A DNA stretch of 37,793 bases from an uncultured Acetatifactor sp. (GTDB taxonomy: Bacteria > Bacillota > Clostridia > Lachnospirales > Lachnospiraceae), in contig CAJUNZ010000020.1 in the NCBI GenBank assembly GCA_910587755.1, positions 1 to 37,793 on the forward strand, given 5' to 3'. The stretch's first letter is position 1, and the number at the start of each line of letters is the position of its first letter. The notes beneath the pieces are model-generated. The model did not search any database. It was not told the DNA's origin and saw only the letters and a list, made by a program, of their open reading frames with translations. Positions 7,591 through 15,471 of this stretch are shown here, piece by piece. Position numbers and translations under genes: made by a program.

Positions 7591-8778
7591 ATGGAAAAAC
7601 ATTTATTTACTTCAGAGTCCGTAACAGAAGGACATCCCGACAAGCTCTGCGACGCCGTGTCGGACGCAATCCTGGATGCCTGCATGGAGCAGGATCCCAT
7701 GAGCCGTGTGGCCTGTGAGACCGCAAGCTGCACCGGTTTTATCCTGGTGACAGGGGAGATCACTACCACTGCCAGCCTTGACATTCCGGCCATTGTGCGC
7801 AGGACGGTGAATGAGATTGGCTATAATGACGCAAAGACCGGTTTTGACGGCAATATCTGCGCGGTGATGGTGGCCCTGGACAGACAGTCCCCCGACATTG
7901 CCATGGGTGTGGACAAGGCCCTGGAGGCCAGGGAGTCCGGTCTCAGCGACGAACAGATCGAAGCCATCGGCGCCGGAGATCAGGGAATGATGTTTGGCTA
8001 CGCCACCAACGAGACGCCGGAACTGATGCCCTACCCTATTGCCCTGGCTCACAAGCTGGCAAGGCAGCTGACAAAGGTGCGCAAGGACGGCACCCTTTCC
8101 TATCTGCGTCCGGACGGCAAGAGTCAGGTGTCTGTGGAGTATGATGAGAACGGCAGACCCATGCGCCTGGAGGCTGTGGTACTTTCCACCCAGCATGACG
8201 AGGATGTGACGCAGGAGCAGATCCATGAGGACATCAAGAAGTATGTGTTTGATCCGGTGCTGCCTGGGGAACTGGTGGATGAGGATACAAAATTCTTCAT
8301 CAATCCCACCGGACGTTTTGTGATTGGCGGCCCTCAGGGGGATGCGGGCCTCACAGGGCGCAAGATTATCGTGGACACTTACGGCGGATATGCCCGCCAC
8401 GGCGGCGGCGCTTTCTCCGGCAAGGACTGCACCAAGGTGGACAGGAGCGCGGCCTATGCGGCCCGCTATGTGGCCAAGAACATTGTTGCCGCAGGTCTGG
8501 CGGAAAGGTGTGAGATCCAGCTTTCCTATGCCATTGGCGTGGCACAGCCCACCTCTGTTATGGTGGATACTTTCGGCACGGGAAGGCTTGGCAATGAGCG
8601 CCTGGTGGAGATTATCCGGGAGAATTTTGACCTGCGCCCTGCAGGGATCATCAAAATGCTTGACCTGCGCAGACCCATTTACAGGGCGACGGCAGCTTAC
8701 GGACATTTTGGACGGGACGATGTGGCTCTTCCCTGGGAGGCTGTGGACAAGGTGGAGACGCTGAAAAAGTATCTGTAA
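7591..8778 (+). CDS. metK: S-adenosylmethionine synthetase
   Basis: MetK makes S-adenosylmethionine from methionine and ATP in the cytoplasm. The 395-aa protein has the full set of conserved signatures: TSESVTEGHPDKLCD near the N-terminus (ATP site), GAGDQGMMFGYA in the middle, and GGAFSGKDCTKVDRS, the phosphate-binding loop. ATG 7591 is preferred over the upstream in-frame start at 7513 because AAGGAGAGG at 7573-7581 precedes it and the protein then begins with the usual MEKHLFTSES. It is controlled by the S-box leader upstream and closed by a strong terminator, so it is a monocistronic feedback-regulated unit: the product SAM shuts off its own synthesis. Confidence 0.97.
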   Translation: MEKHLFTSESVTEGHPDKLCDAVSDAILDACMEQDPMSRVACETASCTGFILVTGEITTTASLDIPAIVRRTVNEIGYNDAKTGFDGNICAVMVALDRQSPDIAMGVDKALEARESGLSDEQIEAIGAGDQGMMFGYATNETPELMPYPIALAHKLARQLTKVRKDGTLSYLRPDGKSQVSVEYDENGRPMRLEAVVLSTQHDEDVTQEQIHEDIKKYVFDPVLPGELVDEDTKFFINPTGRFVIGGPQGDAGLTGRKIIVDTYGGYARHGGGAFSGKDCTKVDRSAAYAARYVAKNIVAAGLAERCEIQLSYAIGVAQPTSVMVDTFGTGRLGNERLVEIIRENFDLRPAGIIKMLDLRRPIYRATAAYGHFGRDDVALPWEAVDKVETLKKYL

Positions 8779-8820
8779 AAGATCTTAAAACAAAATAGAC
8801 AAGATCAGAGAGACTAAGAG

Positions 8821-8857
8821 CACTGCCGCGTCCCATTTGGGGCCGGCAGTGTTTTTT
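8821..8857 (+). terminator. Intrinsic terminator of metK
   Basis: CACTGCCG (8821-8828) pairs with CGGCAGTG (8844-8851), with a further CCC/GGG inner stem around ATTT, followed by six Ts (8852-8857). Confidence 0.88.
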
Positions 8858-8961
8858 CTAAGGCACAATCCTTTTTACTGTGCGGAAAGGGCTGGATATC
8901 GCTTAACTTTTCCCGAAACTTTGGAGATGAAATGCTGTAAATAGATAATGTACTTCTGCCT

Positions 8962-8990
8962 GCATTGACTGTTCCCAGGTGTCATAAGAT
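8962..8990 (+). promoter_or_regulatory. Candidate sporulation (sigma-E-like) promoter of spmAB
   Basis: GCATTGA (8962-8968) and CATAAGAT (8983-8990), spaced 14 nt, partly match the sigma-E pattern GNATATT-N13-15-CATACANT. In B. subtilis spmA-spmB are part of a sigma-E-controlled operon, which makes this reading plausible. A sigma-A reading (TTGACT at 8965) gives poor spacing. Confidence 0.35.
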
Positions 8991-9006
8991 AAAAGGAGAG
9001 ATTTCT

Positions 9007-9045
9007 ATGCCCGGTGAAGCGGGCGGACAGGATGGGATATGCTGA
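9007..9045 (+). CDS. Short upstream ORF (12 codons) overlapping the spmA start
   Basis: The strong site AAAAGGAGAG (8991-9000) is ideally spaced for ATG 9007, which opens a 12-residue frame (MPGEAGGQDGIC) ending at TGA 9043-9045. The spmA ATG at 9039 lies inside it, in another frame and with only a weak GGATGGG just before it. This looks like a leader ORF that feeds ribosomes to spmA by coupling. It is inferred from ribosome-binding-site geometry only; an error in the sequence is the alternative. Confidence 0.35.
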   Translation: MPGEAGGQDGIC

Positions 9046-9887
9046 ATGTAATCTGGGCAGTGATGATACTGTTGGCGGTGGTCTATGGGGCTGTCACCGG
9101 GCGTATGGCCGAGGTGACGAATGGGGCGCTGGACAGCGCGGGAGAAGCGGTGTCCCTGTGCCTCACCATGGCAGGGGTGGTGGCGCTGTGGATGGGGCTT
9201 ATGGAGATAGCCCAGAGGGCGGGGCTCATTGAAAAACTTACCAGAGGAATCTCGCCCTTTCTGCGCCTTCTGTTTCCCAGAATTCCCCAGGGACATCCTG
9301 CGGAGGAGTACATAGCCGCCAATGTGATTGCAAATGTGCTGGGACTGGGCTGGGCCTGCACTCCGGCGGGACTGAAGGCTATGGAGGAGCTGGCGAAGCT
9401 GGAGGCGGAGCGTGGGAACCCGGAGTATCTGGATACGGAATCCGGAGAAAGGGATACCCGGGACCGGAAGTATGCACAGACCACAGCGGCAGGTAAAGAC
9501 TTCCAGCTGCAGGGGACTGCAGGCCGGGGCAGGCGGGCCAGCAATGAGATGTGTATCTTCCTGATCCTTAATATCTCCTCCCTGCAGCTGATTCCTGTGA
9601 ATATGATTGCCTACCGCAGCCAGTACGGCAGCGCCAATCCTACGGCCATCATTGCCCCGGCCATTGCGGCCACTTTGGTGAGCACACTGGTGGCAATCGT
9701 GTATTGCAAAATCAAGGATCACTCCGCAAGGACCGGCATGGGAGGAGGACGCATAGGCAACAGCGGGGATCTGACTGTCGGTGAAATCCGCCGGATATCC
9801 GGCAGAGGCGTCGGTTCCCGCCGGTCTGAAACGGCTGTGGGAATACCGTCGGGAAGACGGAAGGACAGGGGAGGAAAAGCGGTATGA
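9039..9887 (+). CDS. spmA: Spore maturation protein A, with an unusual hydrophilic insert
   Basis: SpmA is a polytopic membrane protein of the nucleoside-recognition (Gate) domain family, needed in Bacillus for normal spore core dehydration together with SpmB. The N-terminus MLNVIWAVMILLAVVYG and the block VIANVLGLGWACTPAGLKAMEEL match SpmA well, and FLILNISSLQLIPVNMIAYR and ANPTAIIAPAIAATLVST are the later conserved membrane parts. At 282 aa it is much longer than the usual 190-200. A charged stretch of about 45 residues is inserted after LKAMEELAKLEAE, and a basic tail of about 50 residues follows the last helix. The start is set by homology of the N-terminus. The stop overlaps the start of spmB by 4 nt (ATGA), so the two are translationally coupled. 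Confidence 0.88.
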   Translation: MLNVIWAVMILLAVVYGAVTGRMAEVTNGALDSAGEAVSLCLTMAGVVALWMGLMEIAQRAGLIEKLTRGISPFLRLLFPRIPQGHPAEEYIAANVIANVLGLGWACTPAGLKAMEELAKLEAERGNPEYLDTESGERDTRDRKYAQTTAAGKDFQLQGTAGRGRRASNEMCIFLILNISSLQLIPVNMIAYRSQYGSANPTAIIAPAIAATLVSTLVAIVYCKIKDHSARTGMGGGRIGNSGDLTVGEIRRISGRGVGSRRSETAVGIPSGRRKDRGGKAV

Positions 9888-10411
9888 ATGCACTGGCTCA
9901 TCTTTCGGACATTGTTATCCCTATCCTGATCTTTTTTATAGTAGGCTATGGATTTGTTTCCAGGGTAAAAGTATATGAAACCTTTCTGAAGGGGGCAACG
10001 GACGGCCTGAAAATCGTTGTGGATATTGTGCCTACTCTTATCGGTCTGCTGGTGGCGGTGGGAATGCTGCGGGCGTCCGGTTTCTTCGAGATGCTGGGGA
10101 CGCTTCTGGGTCCAGCTGCCGCCGCAGTGGGGCTGCCTGCCCAGCTGCTGCCGCTTTTGGTGGTGAAGCTGTTCTCCTCCTCCGCGGCCACAGGGCTGGT
10201 GCTGGACGTCTTCCGCACATCCGGGCCGGATTCCTATGCAGGGATATTGACATCCATATTAATGAGCTGCACCGAGACCGTGTTCTACACCATGAGCGTG
10301 TACTTTCTGGCGGCGAAGGTGACGAAGACCCGGTTCACCCTGGCCGGAGCGCTGCTGGCTACCCTGGCGGGGACGGTGATGAGTGTGGTTCTGGCCGGGT
10401 GGATGTTGTAA
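9884..10411 (+). CDS. spmB: Spore maturation protein B
   Basis: SpmB is the partner of SpmA, a second nucleoside-recognition-domain membrane protein involved in spore core dehydration. The 175-aa length is normal. Conserved blocks are IPILIFFIVGYGFVSRVKVYETFLKG, the motif KLFSSSAATGL and SCTETVFYTMSVYF, with four to five hydrophobic segments. It starts within the last codons of spmA (ATGA overlap), the same arrangement as in most spore formers. No clear terminator follows; a weak hairpin without a T run lies at 10480-10515. Confidence 0.92.
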   Translation: MNALAHLSDIVIPILIFFIVGYGFVSRVKVYETFLKGATDGLKIVVDIVPTLIGLLVAVGMLRASGFFEMLGTLLGPAAAAVGLPAQLLPLLVVKLFSSSAATGLVLDVFRTSGPDSYAGILTSILMSCTETVFYTMSVYFLAAKVTKTRFTLAGALLATLAGTVMSVVLAGWML

Positions 10412-10479
10412 GTGAAGTCCTGTAGAATATTATTGCAGACGATAAAGAACAGCGACCTGTACAGCAGCGCTTCTCAGCC

Positions 10480-10515
10480 GAATATGGCAGAATACGCAAT
10501 AAAACTGCTGTATTC
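10480..10515 (+). other. Hairpin downstream of spmB
   Basis: GAATATGGCAG (10480-10490) pairs with CTGCTGTATTC (10505-10515), 11 bp with two G-U pairs around a 14-nt loop. No T run follows, so it may be an mRNA 3' end structure rather than a classical terminator. Apart from this hairpin and the promoter/operator described next, I see nothing in 10412-10774; the 73-codon frame there lacks a ribosome-binding site and any recognisable similarity. Confidence 0.35.
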
Positions 10516-10661
10516 ATTTCGCATAGATTGTCTTCTTGCCGATTTTGTCAGGATATTGCAGTATTCCATGGGGGCAGACTGGTTCAGCGCGGCTGTCATA
10601 ATGTGTTGGTTCATTTCTATTAGGCTGAAGTGATATGTAAATATCTATATTAAAATTAAAA

Positions 10662-10697
10662 ATTTGTATTTACAAATACAGCGGACCCTGATATGAT
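10662..10697 (+). promoter_or_regulatory. Promoter of the gntR-GH38 unit with overlapping palindromic operator
   Basis: TTTACA (10669-10674) and TATGAT (10692-10697) are spaced 17 nt. Two interlocked inverted repeats cover the -35 box: ATTTGTA-TT-TACAAAT (10662-10677) and TGTATTT-AC-AAATACA (10665-10680). Such palindromes next to a GntR gene usually bind the encoded regulator. Binding here would block the promoter, so autorepression is the natural prediction. Confidence 0.62.
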
Positions 10698-10774
10698 GAA
10701 CGCAGGAGGTACCTCTTGCAGGAGAGTTTGAGAGAAGGGGCGTATGATTCGTATTTGGACAGGGAGGCAGGGCT

Positions 10775-11494
10775 ATGCAGTCACGTTACATTCAGATAGC
10801 GGAACAGATCCGGGGACAGATCGCCGATGGGCTGTACCCGGAAGGGAGCAGGATTCCCACAGAAAATGAGTTGGCCCAGTCCCAGGAGGTCAGCCGTCCC
10901 ACCGTGAGACAGGCTCTGGATCTGCTGGTCAGGGAGGGGCGTCTGGTGCGGGTGAAAGGCAGCGGGACCTTTGTGGCCCAGCCCAAGCTTGTACATGAAT
11001 CCACCAGCTTTGTCACAGGGTACAGGGAGGAGAGCCGAAAGAAAAGCCGCATTCTGCGCACAAAGGTGGTGTGCCTTCAGACAGAAAAGGCCGGGGAGCA
11101 GGTGGGAGACGCTCTGAAAATCAGTGCGGGCGATATGGTAACACGTCTGGTGAGGATACGTCATCTGGAGAATCTGTATTCCAATGCCCCGGTGGTGTAT
11201 ACCACGCTGTATGTGCCCCTGAAGCTTTTTCCGGAGATGCCGCAGCTGGATTTTACGGACACTTCTTTTTATGAGGCTCTGGACAGCAGAGGGTTGTCGG
11301 TAGTGCACGCCTCCCGTAAACTGGAGGTGGTCATGCCTCCGGCAGAGGTGGCGGCGGGCCTGGGGATCACGCCCTTTGAACCTGCGGCCTTTATCACATC
11401 CCGGGGGTACACACAGGCTGGCCGGACAATAGAGTACACGGAGAGCTATTATCCTGCCAGCCGGAGCAGCTTTCAGATAGAAATCAACAGATAA
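10775..11494 (+). CDS. GntR-family transcriptional regulator, HutC/UTRA type
   Basis: This 239-aa cytoplasmic DNA-binding regulator has an N-terminal winged helix (about residues 1-70). It shows the GntR signature: IAEQIRGQIADGLYPEGSRIPTE, then SQEVSRPTVRQALDLLVREGRLVRVKGSGTFVA. The C-terminal UTRA effector domain (about 85-235) ends with ITSRGYTQAGRTIEYTESYYPASRSSFQIEI, as in HutC/NagR/YvoA-like proteins that sense sugars or sugar phosphates. GGGAGG precedes the ATG. It lies 88 nt upstream of a GH38 glycosidase, so it most likely controls that gene in response to a mannoside-derived ligand. Ligand identity is inference. Confidence 0.9.
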   Translation: MQSRYIQIAEQIRGQIADGLYPEGSRIPTENELAQSQEVSRPTVRQALDLLVREGRLVRVKGSGTFVAQPKLVHESTSFVTGYREESRKKSRILRTKVVCLQTEKAGEQVGDALKISAGDMVTRLVRIRHLENLYSNAPVVYTTLYVPLKLFPEMPQLDFTDTSFYEALDSRGLSVVHASRKLEVVMPPAEVAAGLGITPFEPAAFITSRGYTQAGRTIEYTESYYPASRSSFQIEINR

Positions 11495-11582
11495 AACAAT
11501 ATAAAAGTACAGTACATTATAATAGGAAAATAAGTAAACAAGGCGGCAAGATGATAATGCAGTAAAGAGAAGGAACAGGATC

Positions 11583-13970
11583 ATGGGAAAGCGGATCAAG
11601 GATGTGTACATTGTACATCACTCTCACACGGACATTGGCTATACCGACCTGCAGGAGCAGGTTATCTATAACCAGGTTCACAATATTAAAAATGTGATCT
11701 CCATCGTGAAGAGGGGCTATGAGACAGGCAGTCAGGAGAAGGAGTTCAAGTGGAACTGTGAAACCTATCTCTGCGTGGAACGGTTTCTGGAGAGTGCTTC
11801 GGAAGCGGAGAAGGCAGATTTTTTTGACCTGGTTAAAAGGGGAAACATAGGAATCTCTGCCACCTATCTGAATTTTACGGATCTGGCGGATGTGGGAATG
11901 CTGGAGCATAAGACTTCAGAGATGCAGGCGATTTTTACCGGTCAGGGCTTTCCTGTGAAAACGGCCATGAATGCGGATATCAACGGGATTTCCCTGGGAG
12001 CCCGGGACGTGCTGATCCGCAGCGGCGTGGAATTTCTGTATACCAACATTCACACCCACCATGGCATGTATCCCCTGTACCAGAATCAGAAACCTTATTT
12101 CTGGGAGAACCATGAGGGAAAGAGGCTGCTGGTGTGGAACGGGGAGCACTACAATCTGGGAAATTCCCTGGGCATTGTGCTCAGCAAGAATGTGAATTTC
12201 ATGACGGAAAATTATTTTGGGAAAGAGGAGGAGGCCACGGCCCTGGAGACCCTGCACACCAGGATCCTGAACAGTGTTGAGGAGTATGAGGAGAGCGGTT
12301 ACGCCTACGATTTTTATATCACCAGTGTCAGCGGCGTCTTCTCTGATAATGCCCCGGCGAACCCTGCCATCATAGCCACCATAAACGCCTTCAACCAGCG
12401 TTTCGGCGGGGAAGTGGCGCTGCACATGGTGACACTGCAGGAACTCTATGATCTGATCAGGGACAAAACCGCAGATGCGCCTGTGTACCGGGGAGCCATC
12501 AATGACTGGTGGGGCAATGGTGTGGGCAGCACCCCCTACGCGGTGAAGCATTACAAGGAGGCTCTGCGCATTTCCCATATCTGCGACTGCCTGGAGGAAA
12601 AGACAGGTGTGAGGAATGAGGAACTTGTCCGGACCGGGGAGGACAATGCCCTTCTCTACGCAGAACACACCTGGGGGCATTCGGCTACCATCGGCAGCCC
12701 CTATGAGACCATGGTGACAAATCTGGATATCCGCAAGACCAGCTATGCCTCCAAGGCTCATGAGGCGGCGGCTCTGCGCAGAAGCGAGCAGTTCCGCCTG
12801 CTGGGAGATATTCTGTGCTATTACAACAACGGCGGTGAGGTGAAGGCCGTCTCCACCAGCGGCAGGCAGGGGGTATTTCCTGTGGAATTCTATGTGGAGA
12901 CCATGGGACTGTCCGGAGTGAAGGTGGCGGACAAAGAGACAGGGGTGATTTTGCCGACACAGCTTTCCTCCCACCCCAGGGGAGTGCTGGTGAGTTTTCT
13001 GGCGGAGTTTGAGCCAAAGGAGGAGAAAATTTTCACCTATGAGGAGCAGCCGGCGCCGGATCAGGGACTGTACACCCGCACGGCCTGGGTGGGGGCGGAG
13101 AGAGTGCGGGATATTGTGAACGATTATGACAGGGAGAGTTATCAGCTTCCCTACCGTCTGGAAAATGAATGGTTTCGGATCTGTTACCAGGTGGGGGAGG
13201 GCATCACTTCTTTCCGGCACAAAAAGAAAGAGGCGGAGCTGCTGAAGAAGGGGCTGGAAAAAGTGTTTACCCCCATATATGAGAAGACGGAGATTCGCAA
13301 AGGTGTATATGCAGAGCGGGCCCATCTGGGGCGGAATGTGAGAGGGCTGCACGGGGTCCAGTGTCAGGGGCGGCTGCAGGACATTAAGATTCTGGATCAC
13401 GGTCCTGTGTTTGACAGGGTGGAGCTGGTCTTTGATCTGGAGGGAACTCTTCACAGCAGCGTTATCCTGAAACTGTACCGGCATCTGCCCAGGCTGGAGT
13501 TTACCTGTCGGATCGCCAAAACACTCAGCGAGGACATTGAGAGCGTTTACCTGCCCCTGTGCCTGGATCTTCCAGGCAGCAGCATTCACATCCATAACGG
13601 CAGAGCAGCCATGCGGCCGGGGGTGGATCAGCTGCCGGGCACCAACATGGAGTACTACATTGCGGATGAGGGGCTGCTGTACCAGGGGGCAGATGGGGGA
13701 ATCCTGATCAACACTTATGATACCCCCCTGCTGTACATGGGTGAAATGAAACACCATCCCATTCTGCTGTGCGACAATAAGGAGGAGAACAACCGCCGCC
13801 CTGTTTACAGCTGGATTATGAACAATACCTGGGAGACCAATTTTAAGATGGATCTGTCCGGTTTCGGGGAGTTTCGGTATTCTGTGGAACTGCAGGAGGG
13901 AAGCCTGGAGGAAAATCTGCAAAGGCTGAGGGAAAACGATATGGGAGTGGTGAGTTTTATAACGGCGTAA
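11583..13970 (+). CDS. Glycoside hydrolase family 38-like alpha-mannosidase
   Basis: The 795-aa protein has the GH38 retaining alpha-mannosidase architecture: an N-terminal catalytic barrel, a middle helical domain and C-terminal beta domains. The zinc site begins with H15 and D17 in HSHTDIGYT, and the probable nucleophile is D132 in MNADIN. YLNFTD and NDWWGNG are further active-site-like segments, and HTWGHSATIGSP probably supplies the remaining zinc His. No signal peptide is present, so it should act in the cytoplasm on imported mannosides. Substrate and linkage cannot be read from sequence, and some GH38 members have unexpected specificities. A GntR regulator is immediately upstream, and the ribosome-binding site is AAGGAACAGG before the ATG. 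No terminator is obvious in the 218 nt that follow. Confidence 0.88.
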   Translation: MGKRIKDVYIVHHSHTDIGYTDLQEQVIYNQVHNIKNVISIVKRGYETGSQEKEFKWNCETYLCVERFLESASEAEKADFFDLVKRGNIGISATYLNFTDLADVGMLEHKTSEMQAIFTGQGFPVKTAMNADINGISLGARDVLIRSGVEFLYTNIHTHHGMYPLYQNQKPYFWENHEGKRLLVWNGEHYNLGNSLGIVLSKNVNFMTENYFGKEEEATALETLHTRILNSVEEYEESGYAYDFYITSVSGVFSDNAPANPAIIATINAFNQRFGGEVALHMVTLQELYDLIRDKTADAPVYRGAINDWWGNGVGSTPYAVKHYKEALRISHICDCLEEKTGVRNEELVRTGEDNALLYAEHTWGHSATIGSPYETMVTNLDIRKTSYASKAHEAAALRRSEQFRLLGDILCYYNNGGEVKAVSTSGRQGVFPVEFYVETMGLSGVKVADKETGVILPTQLSSHPRGVLVSFLAEFEPKEEKIFTYEEQPAPDQGLYTRTAWVGAERVRDIVNDYDRESYQLPYRLENEWFRICYQVGEGITSFRHKKKEAELLKKGLEKVFTPIYEKTEIRKGVYAERAHLGRNVRGLHGVQCQGRLQDIKILDHGPVFDRVELVFDLEGTLHSSVILKLYRHLPRLEFTCRIAKTLSEDIESVYLPLCLDLPGSSIHIHNGRAAMRPGVDQLPGTNMEYYIADEGLLYQGADGGILINTYDTPLLYMGEMKHHPILLCDNKEENNRRPVYSWIMNNTWETNFKMDLSGFGEFRYSVELQEGSLEENLQRLRENDMGVVSFITA

Positions 13971-14188
13971 GGAGTATATGTCCAAATAGAGATTCTCCGC
14001 ACCGGCATAGGAATCTGCGCCTGATACAGTTCCACAGGCGGTTGAGCTGCTCTACTGGGACTCAAACATCAGGTTATGGCAGGCGGGCCCACGTTCCTGT
14101 ACAATGGAAAGGTAAGAAACAGCCGGGAAACAGACTTCTCGTCTGCTTCCAAACGCAGCTGCAGTGTACAGGAAAGGAAAGAAGGCAT

Positions 14189-15274
14189 ATGGAGATGAAT
14201 CTGGCCGAGAGGCTGAGAAGTTTGAGAAAAGAAAAAAATGTGTCCCAGGAGAGGCTGGCGCAGTATTTGAATGTTTCGTTTCAGGCAGTGAGCAAGTGGG
14301 AGAACGCAAACTGCTGTCCGGATATTTCCCTGCTGCCGGATATTGCGCGGTTTTTCGGCATTACCATTGACGAACTGCTTCAGGTGGAGAAGATTGACCA
14401 GGAGAAAGTGTTCCAGGACTATCAGGCCAGGGCCTGTGAGCTGTTCCGCAGCGGGAAGAGGGAGCAGGTGCTTTCCCTCTGGCGGGAGGCTTACCATAAG
14501 CTTCCCAACAGCATAGAAGTCAAGGAGATGCTTATGTCCGCCTGCTTTGATACGGACAAGGTAAAATATCAGAAGGAGATTCTTGAACTGGGGATGGAGA
14601 TCTGCAACAGTGAAGGGGACAGCTATTACAAAGGACAGGCCATTGAGCAGATTGCCCGCACCTGCGCGGAAAGCGGAGACAGAGTTATGGCAGAGCGCTG
14701 GGCGGCAAAGGCCCATCTGCTTATGCATGCCCGGGAGGTTCTGCGGATGCAGATTCTGGAGGACGGAAAAGACCTGGCGGAACAGTTTTCCTCAGCAAAT
14801 TACTGGATGTTTAACAGGCTGTGCTATATGGCCCTGGGACTTTGCGGCGGCAGGAATACGCCAGGAGGGCCAGGTTACATTCAGGCGGTTGAAAAGGCTG
14901 TGGCGAAGCTTTATGAAGTGGTCTACCCTGGAGACGACATGGGATTTGAGGAACTGGAGCTGATGTGCATTATGCACAAGTGTATTGCGGAGGACGAGAT
15001 CGCTCTCGGCGGCAGGGAGGAGACGGTGGAATATGAGCTGAACCGGGCTCTGGAGTGTGCCCGGAAGTCCATGTCCGTGGAGGAACATGCCCTGCCCCAC
15101 CCGCTGGTGAAAAACTGGCATGTGCAGGGGGCGCCTTCGGATAACCGGCAGGTGGTCCGCCTTCTGAAGGGAGAGCTGGGCAGGGCATGTTTTGACGGCT
15201 GCAGGGGTATGGCATGGTTTATGAAGATGGAGCAGAGGCTGGAGAGCCTTCTGCAGGAGGAAGCCCGGATATGA
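14189..15274 (+). CDS. XRE-family regulator with C-terminal helical (TPR-like) domain
   Basis: Residues 3-65 form a helix-turn-helix of the XRE/Cro type: LAERLRSLRKEKNVSQERLAQYLNV, SFQAVSKWENANCCPDISLLPDIARFFGITIDELL. The remaining 290 residues are alpha-helical, with short repeats such as AYHKLPNSIEVKEMLMSAC. This arrangement is common in clostridial XRE proteins that may sense peptides or metabolic state through a TPR-like bundle. ATG 14189 (or 14195, two codons later) follows AGGAAAGGAAAGAAGG. The longer frame from 14042 has no ribosome-binding site and unrelated residues. It is closed by its own terminator, and its target genes are unknown; the neighbouring operon starting at 15472 is one candidate. 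Confidence 0.88.
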   Translation: MEMNLAERLRSLRKEKNVSQERLAQYLNVSFQAVSKWENANCCPDISLLPDIARFFGITIDELLQVEKIDQEKVFQDYQARACELFRSGKREQVLSLWREAYHKLPNSIEVKEMLMSACFDTDKVKYQKEILELGMEICNSEGDSYYKGQAIEQIARTCAESGDRVMAERWAAKAHLLMHAREVLRMQILEDGKDLAEQFSSANYWMFNRLCYMALGLCGGRNTPGGPGYIQAVEKAVAKLYEVVYPGDDMGFEELELMCIMHKCIAEDEIALGGREETVEYELNRALECARKSMSVEEHALPHPLVKNWHVQGAPSDNRQVVRLLKGELGRACFDGCRGMAWFMKMEQRLESLLQEEARI

Positions 15275-15292
15275 TTCCGGGCTTCCTTTTTT
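15259..15292 (+). terminator. Intrinsic terminator of the XRE gene
   Basis: GGAAGCCCGGA (15259-15269) pairs perfectly with TCCGGGCTTCC (15276-15286), followed by six Ts. The stop codon TGA (15272-15274) lies in the loop. It marks the left edge of the 15.4-31.9 kb gene block. Confidence 0.9.
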
Positions 15293-15348
15293 AAAAGGTT
15301 CAGTGTGCGGCGGGGGACGAGATTTGGAAATTAGAGGTAGGAAAAGAA

Positions 15349-15409
15349 CTGGAAACGTGGTATATTAGTTATGGATCTATGTGATAAATAAGTCTGGAAA
15401 CAGGTATAC
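15349..15409 (+). promoter_or_regulatory. Candidate promoter and repeated motif upstream of the unknown operon
   Basis: TATATT (15361-15366) is preceded by TGG, giving an extended -10 element without a good -35. The sequence CTGGAAAC followed by GGTATA occurs twice, at 15349-15364 and 15394-15408, 45 nt apart. The first copy overlaps the extended -10. The repeats could be activator sites or ECF-type -35 elements (GGAAAC), but no matching ECF -10 box is evident. Confidence 0.4.
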
Positions 15410-15471
15410 GGGTGCTTGGGAGACTGTTGGGAGACGAAAAGCTTTGATAAGGGTGCTGGAGGGACATGAAG

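Noticed and set aside
10412..10633. 73-codon open frame after spmB
   Set aside because: It begins at once after the spmB stop without a ribosome-binding site, has no recognisable similarity, and includes a hairpin region.
11916..13985. Long minus-strand frame (689 codons) opposite the GH38 gene
   Set aside because: It is a mirror of the GC-rich codon usage of the + strand gene. The + frame has clear GH38 motifs; the minus frame shows low-complexity H/Q/L/P-rich residues and no family match.
14042..14188. N-terminal extension of the XRE regulator
   Set aside because: No ribosome-binding site, and the 49 extra residues do not resemble the family, whose helix-turn-helix starts at the chosen start.
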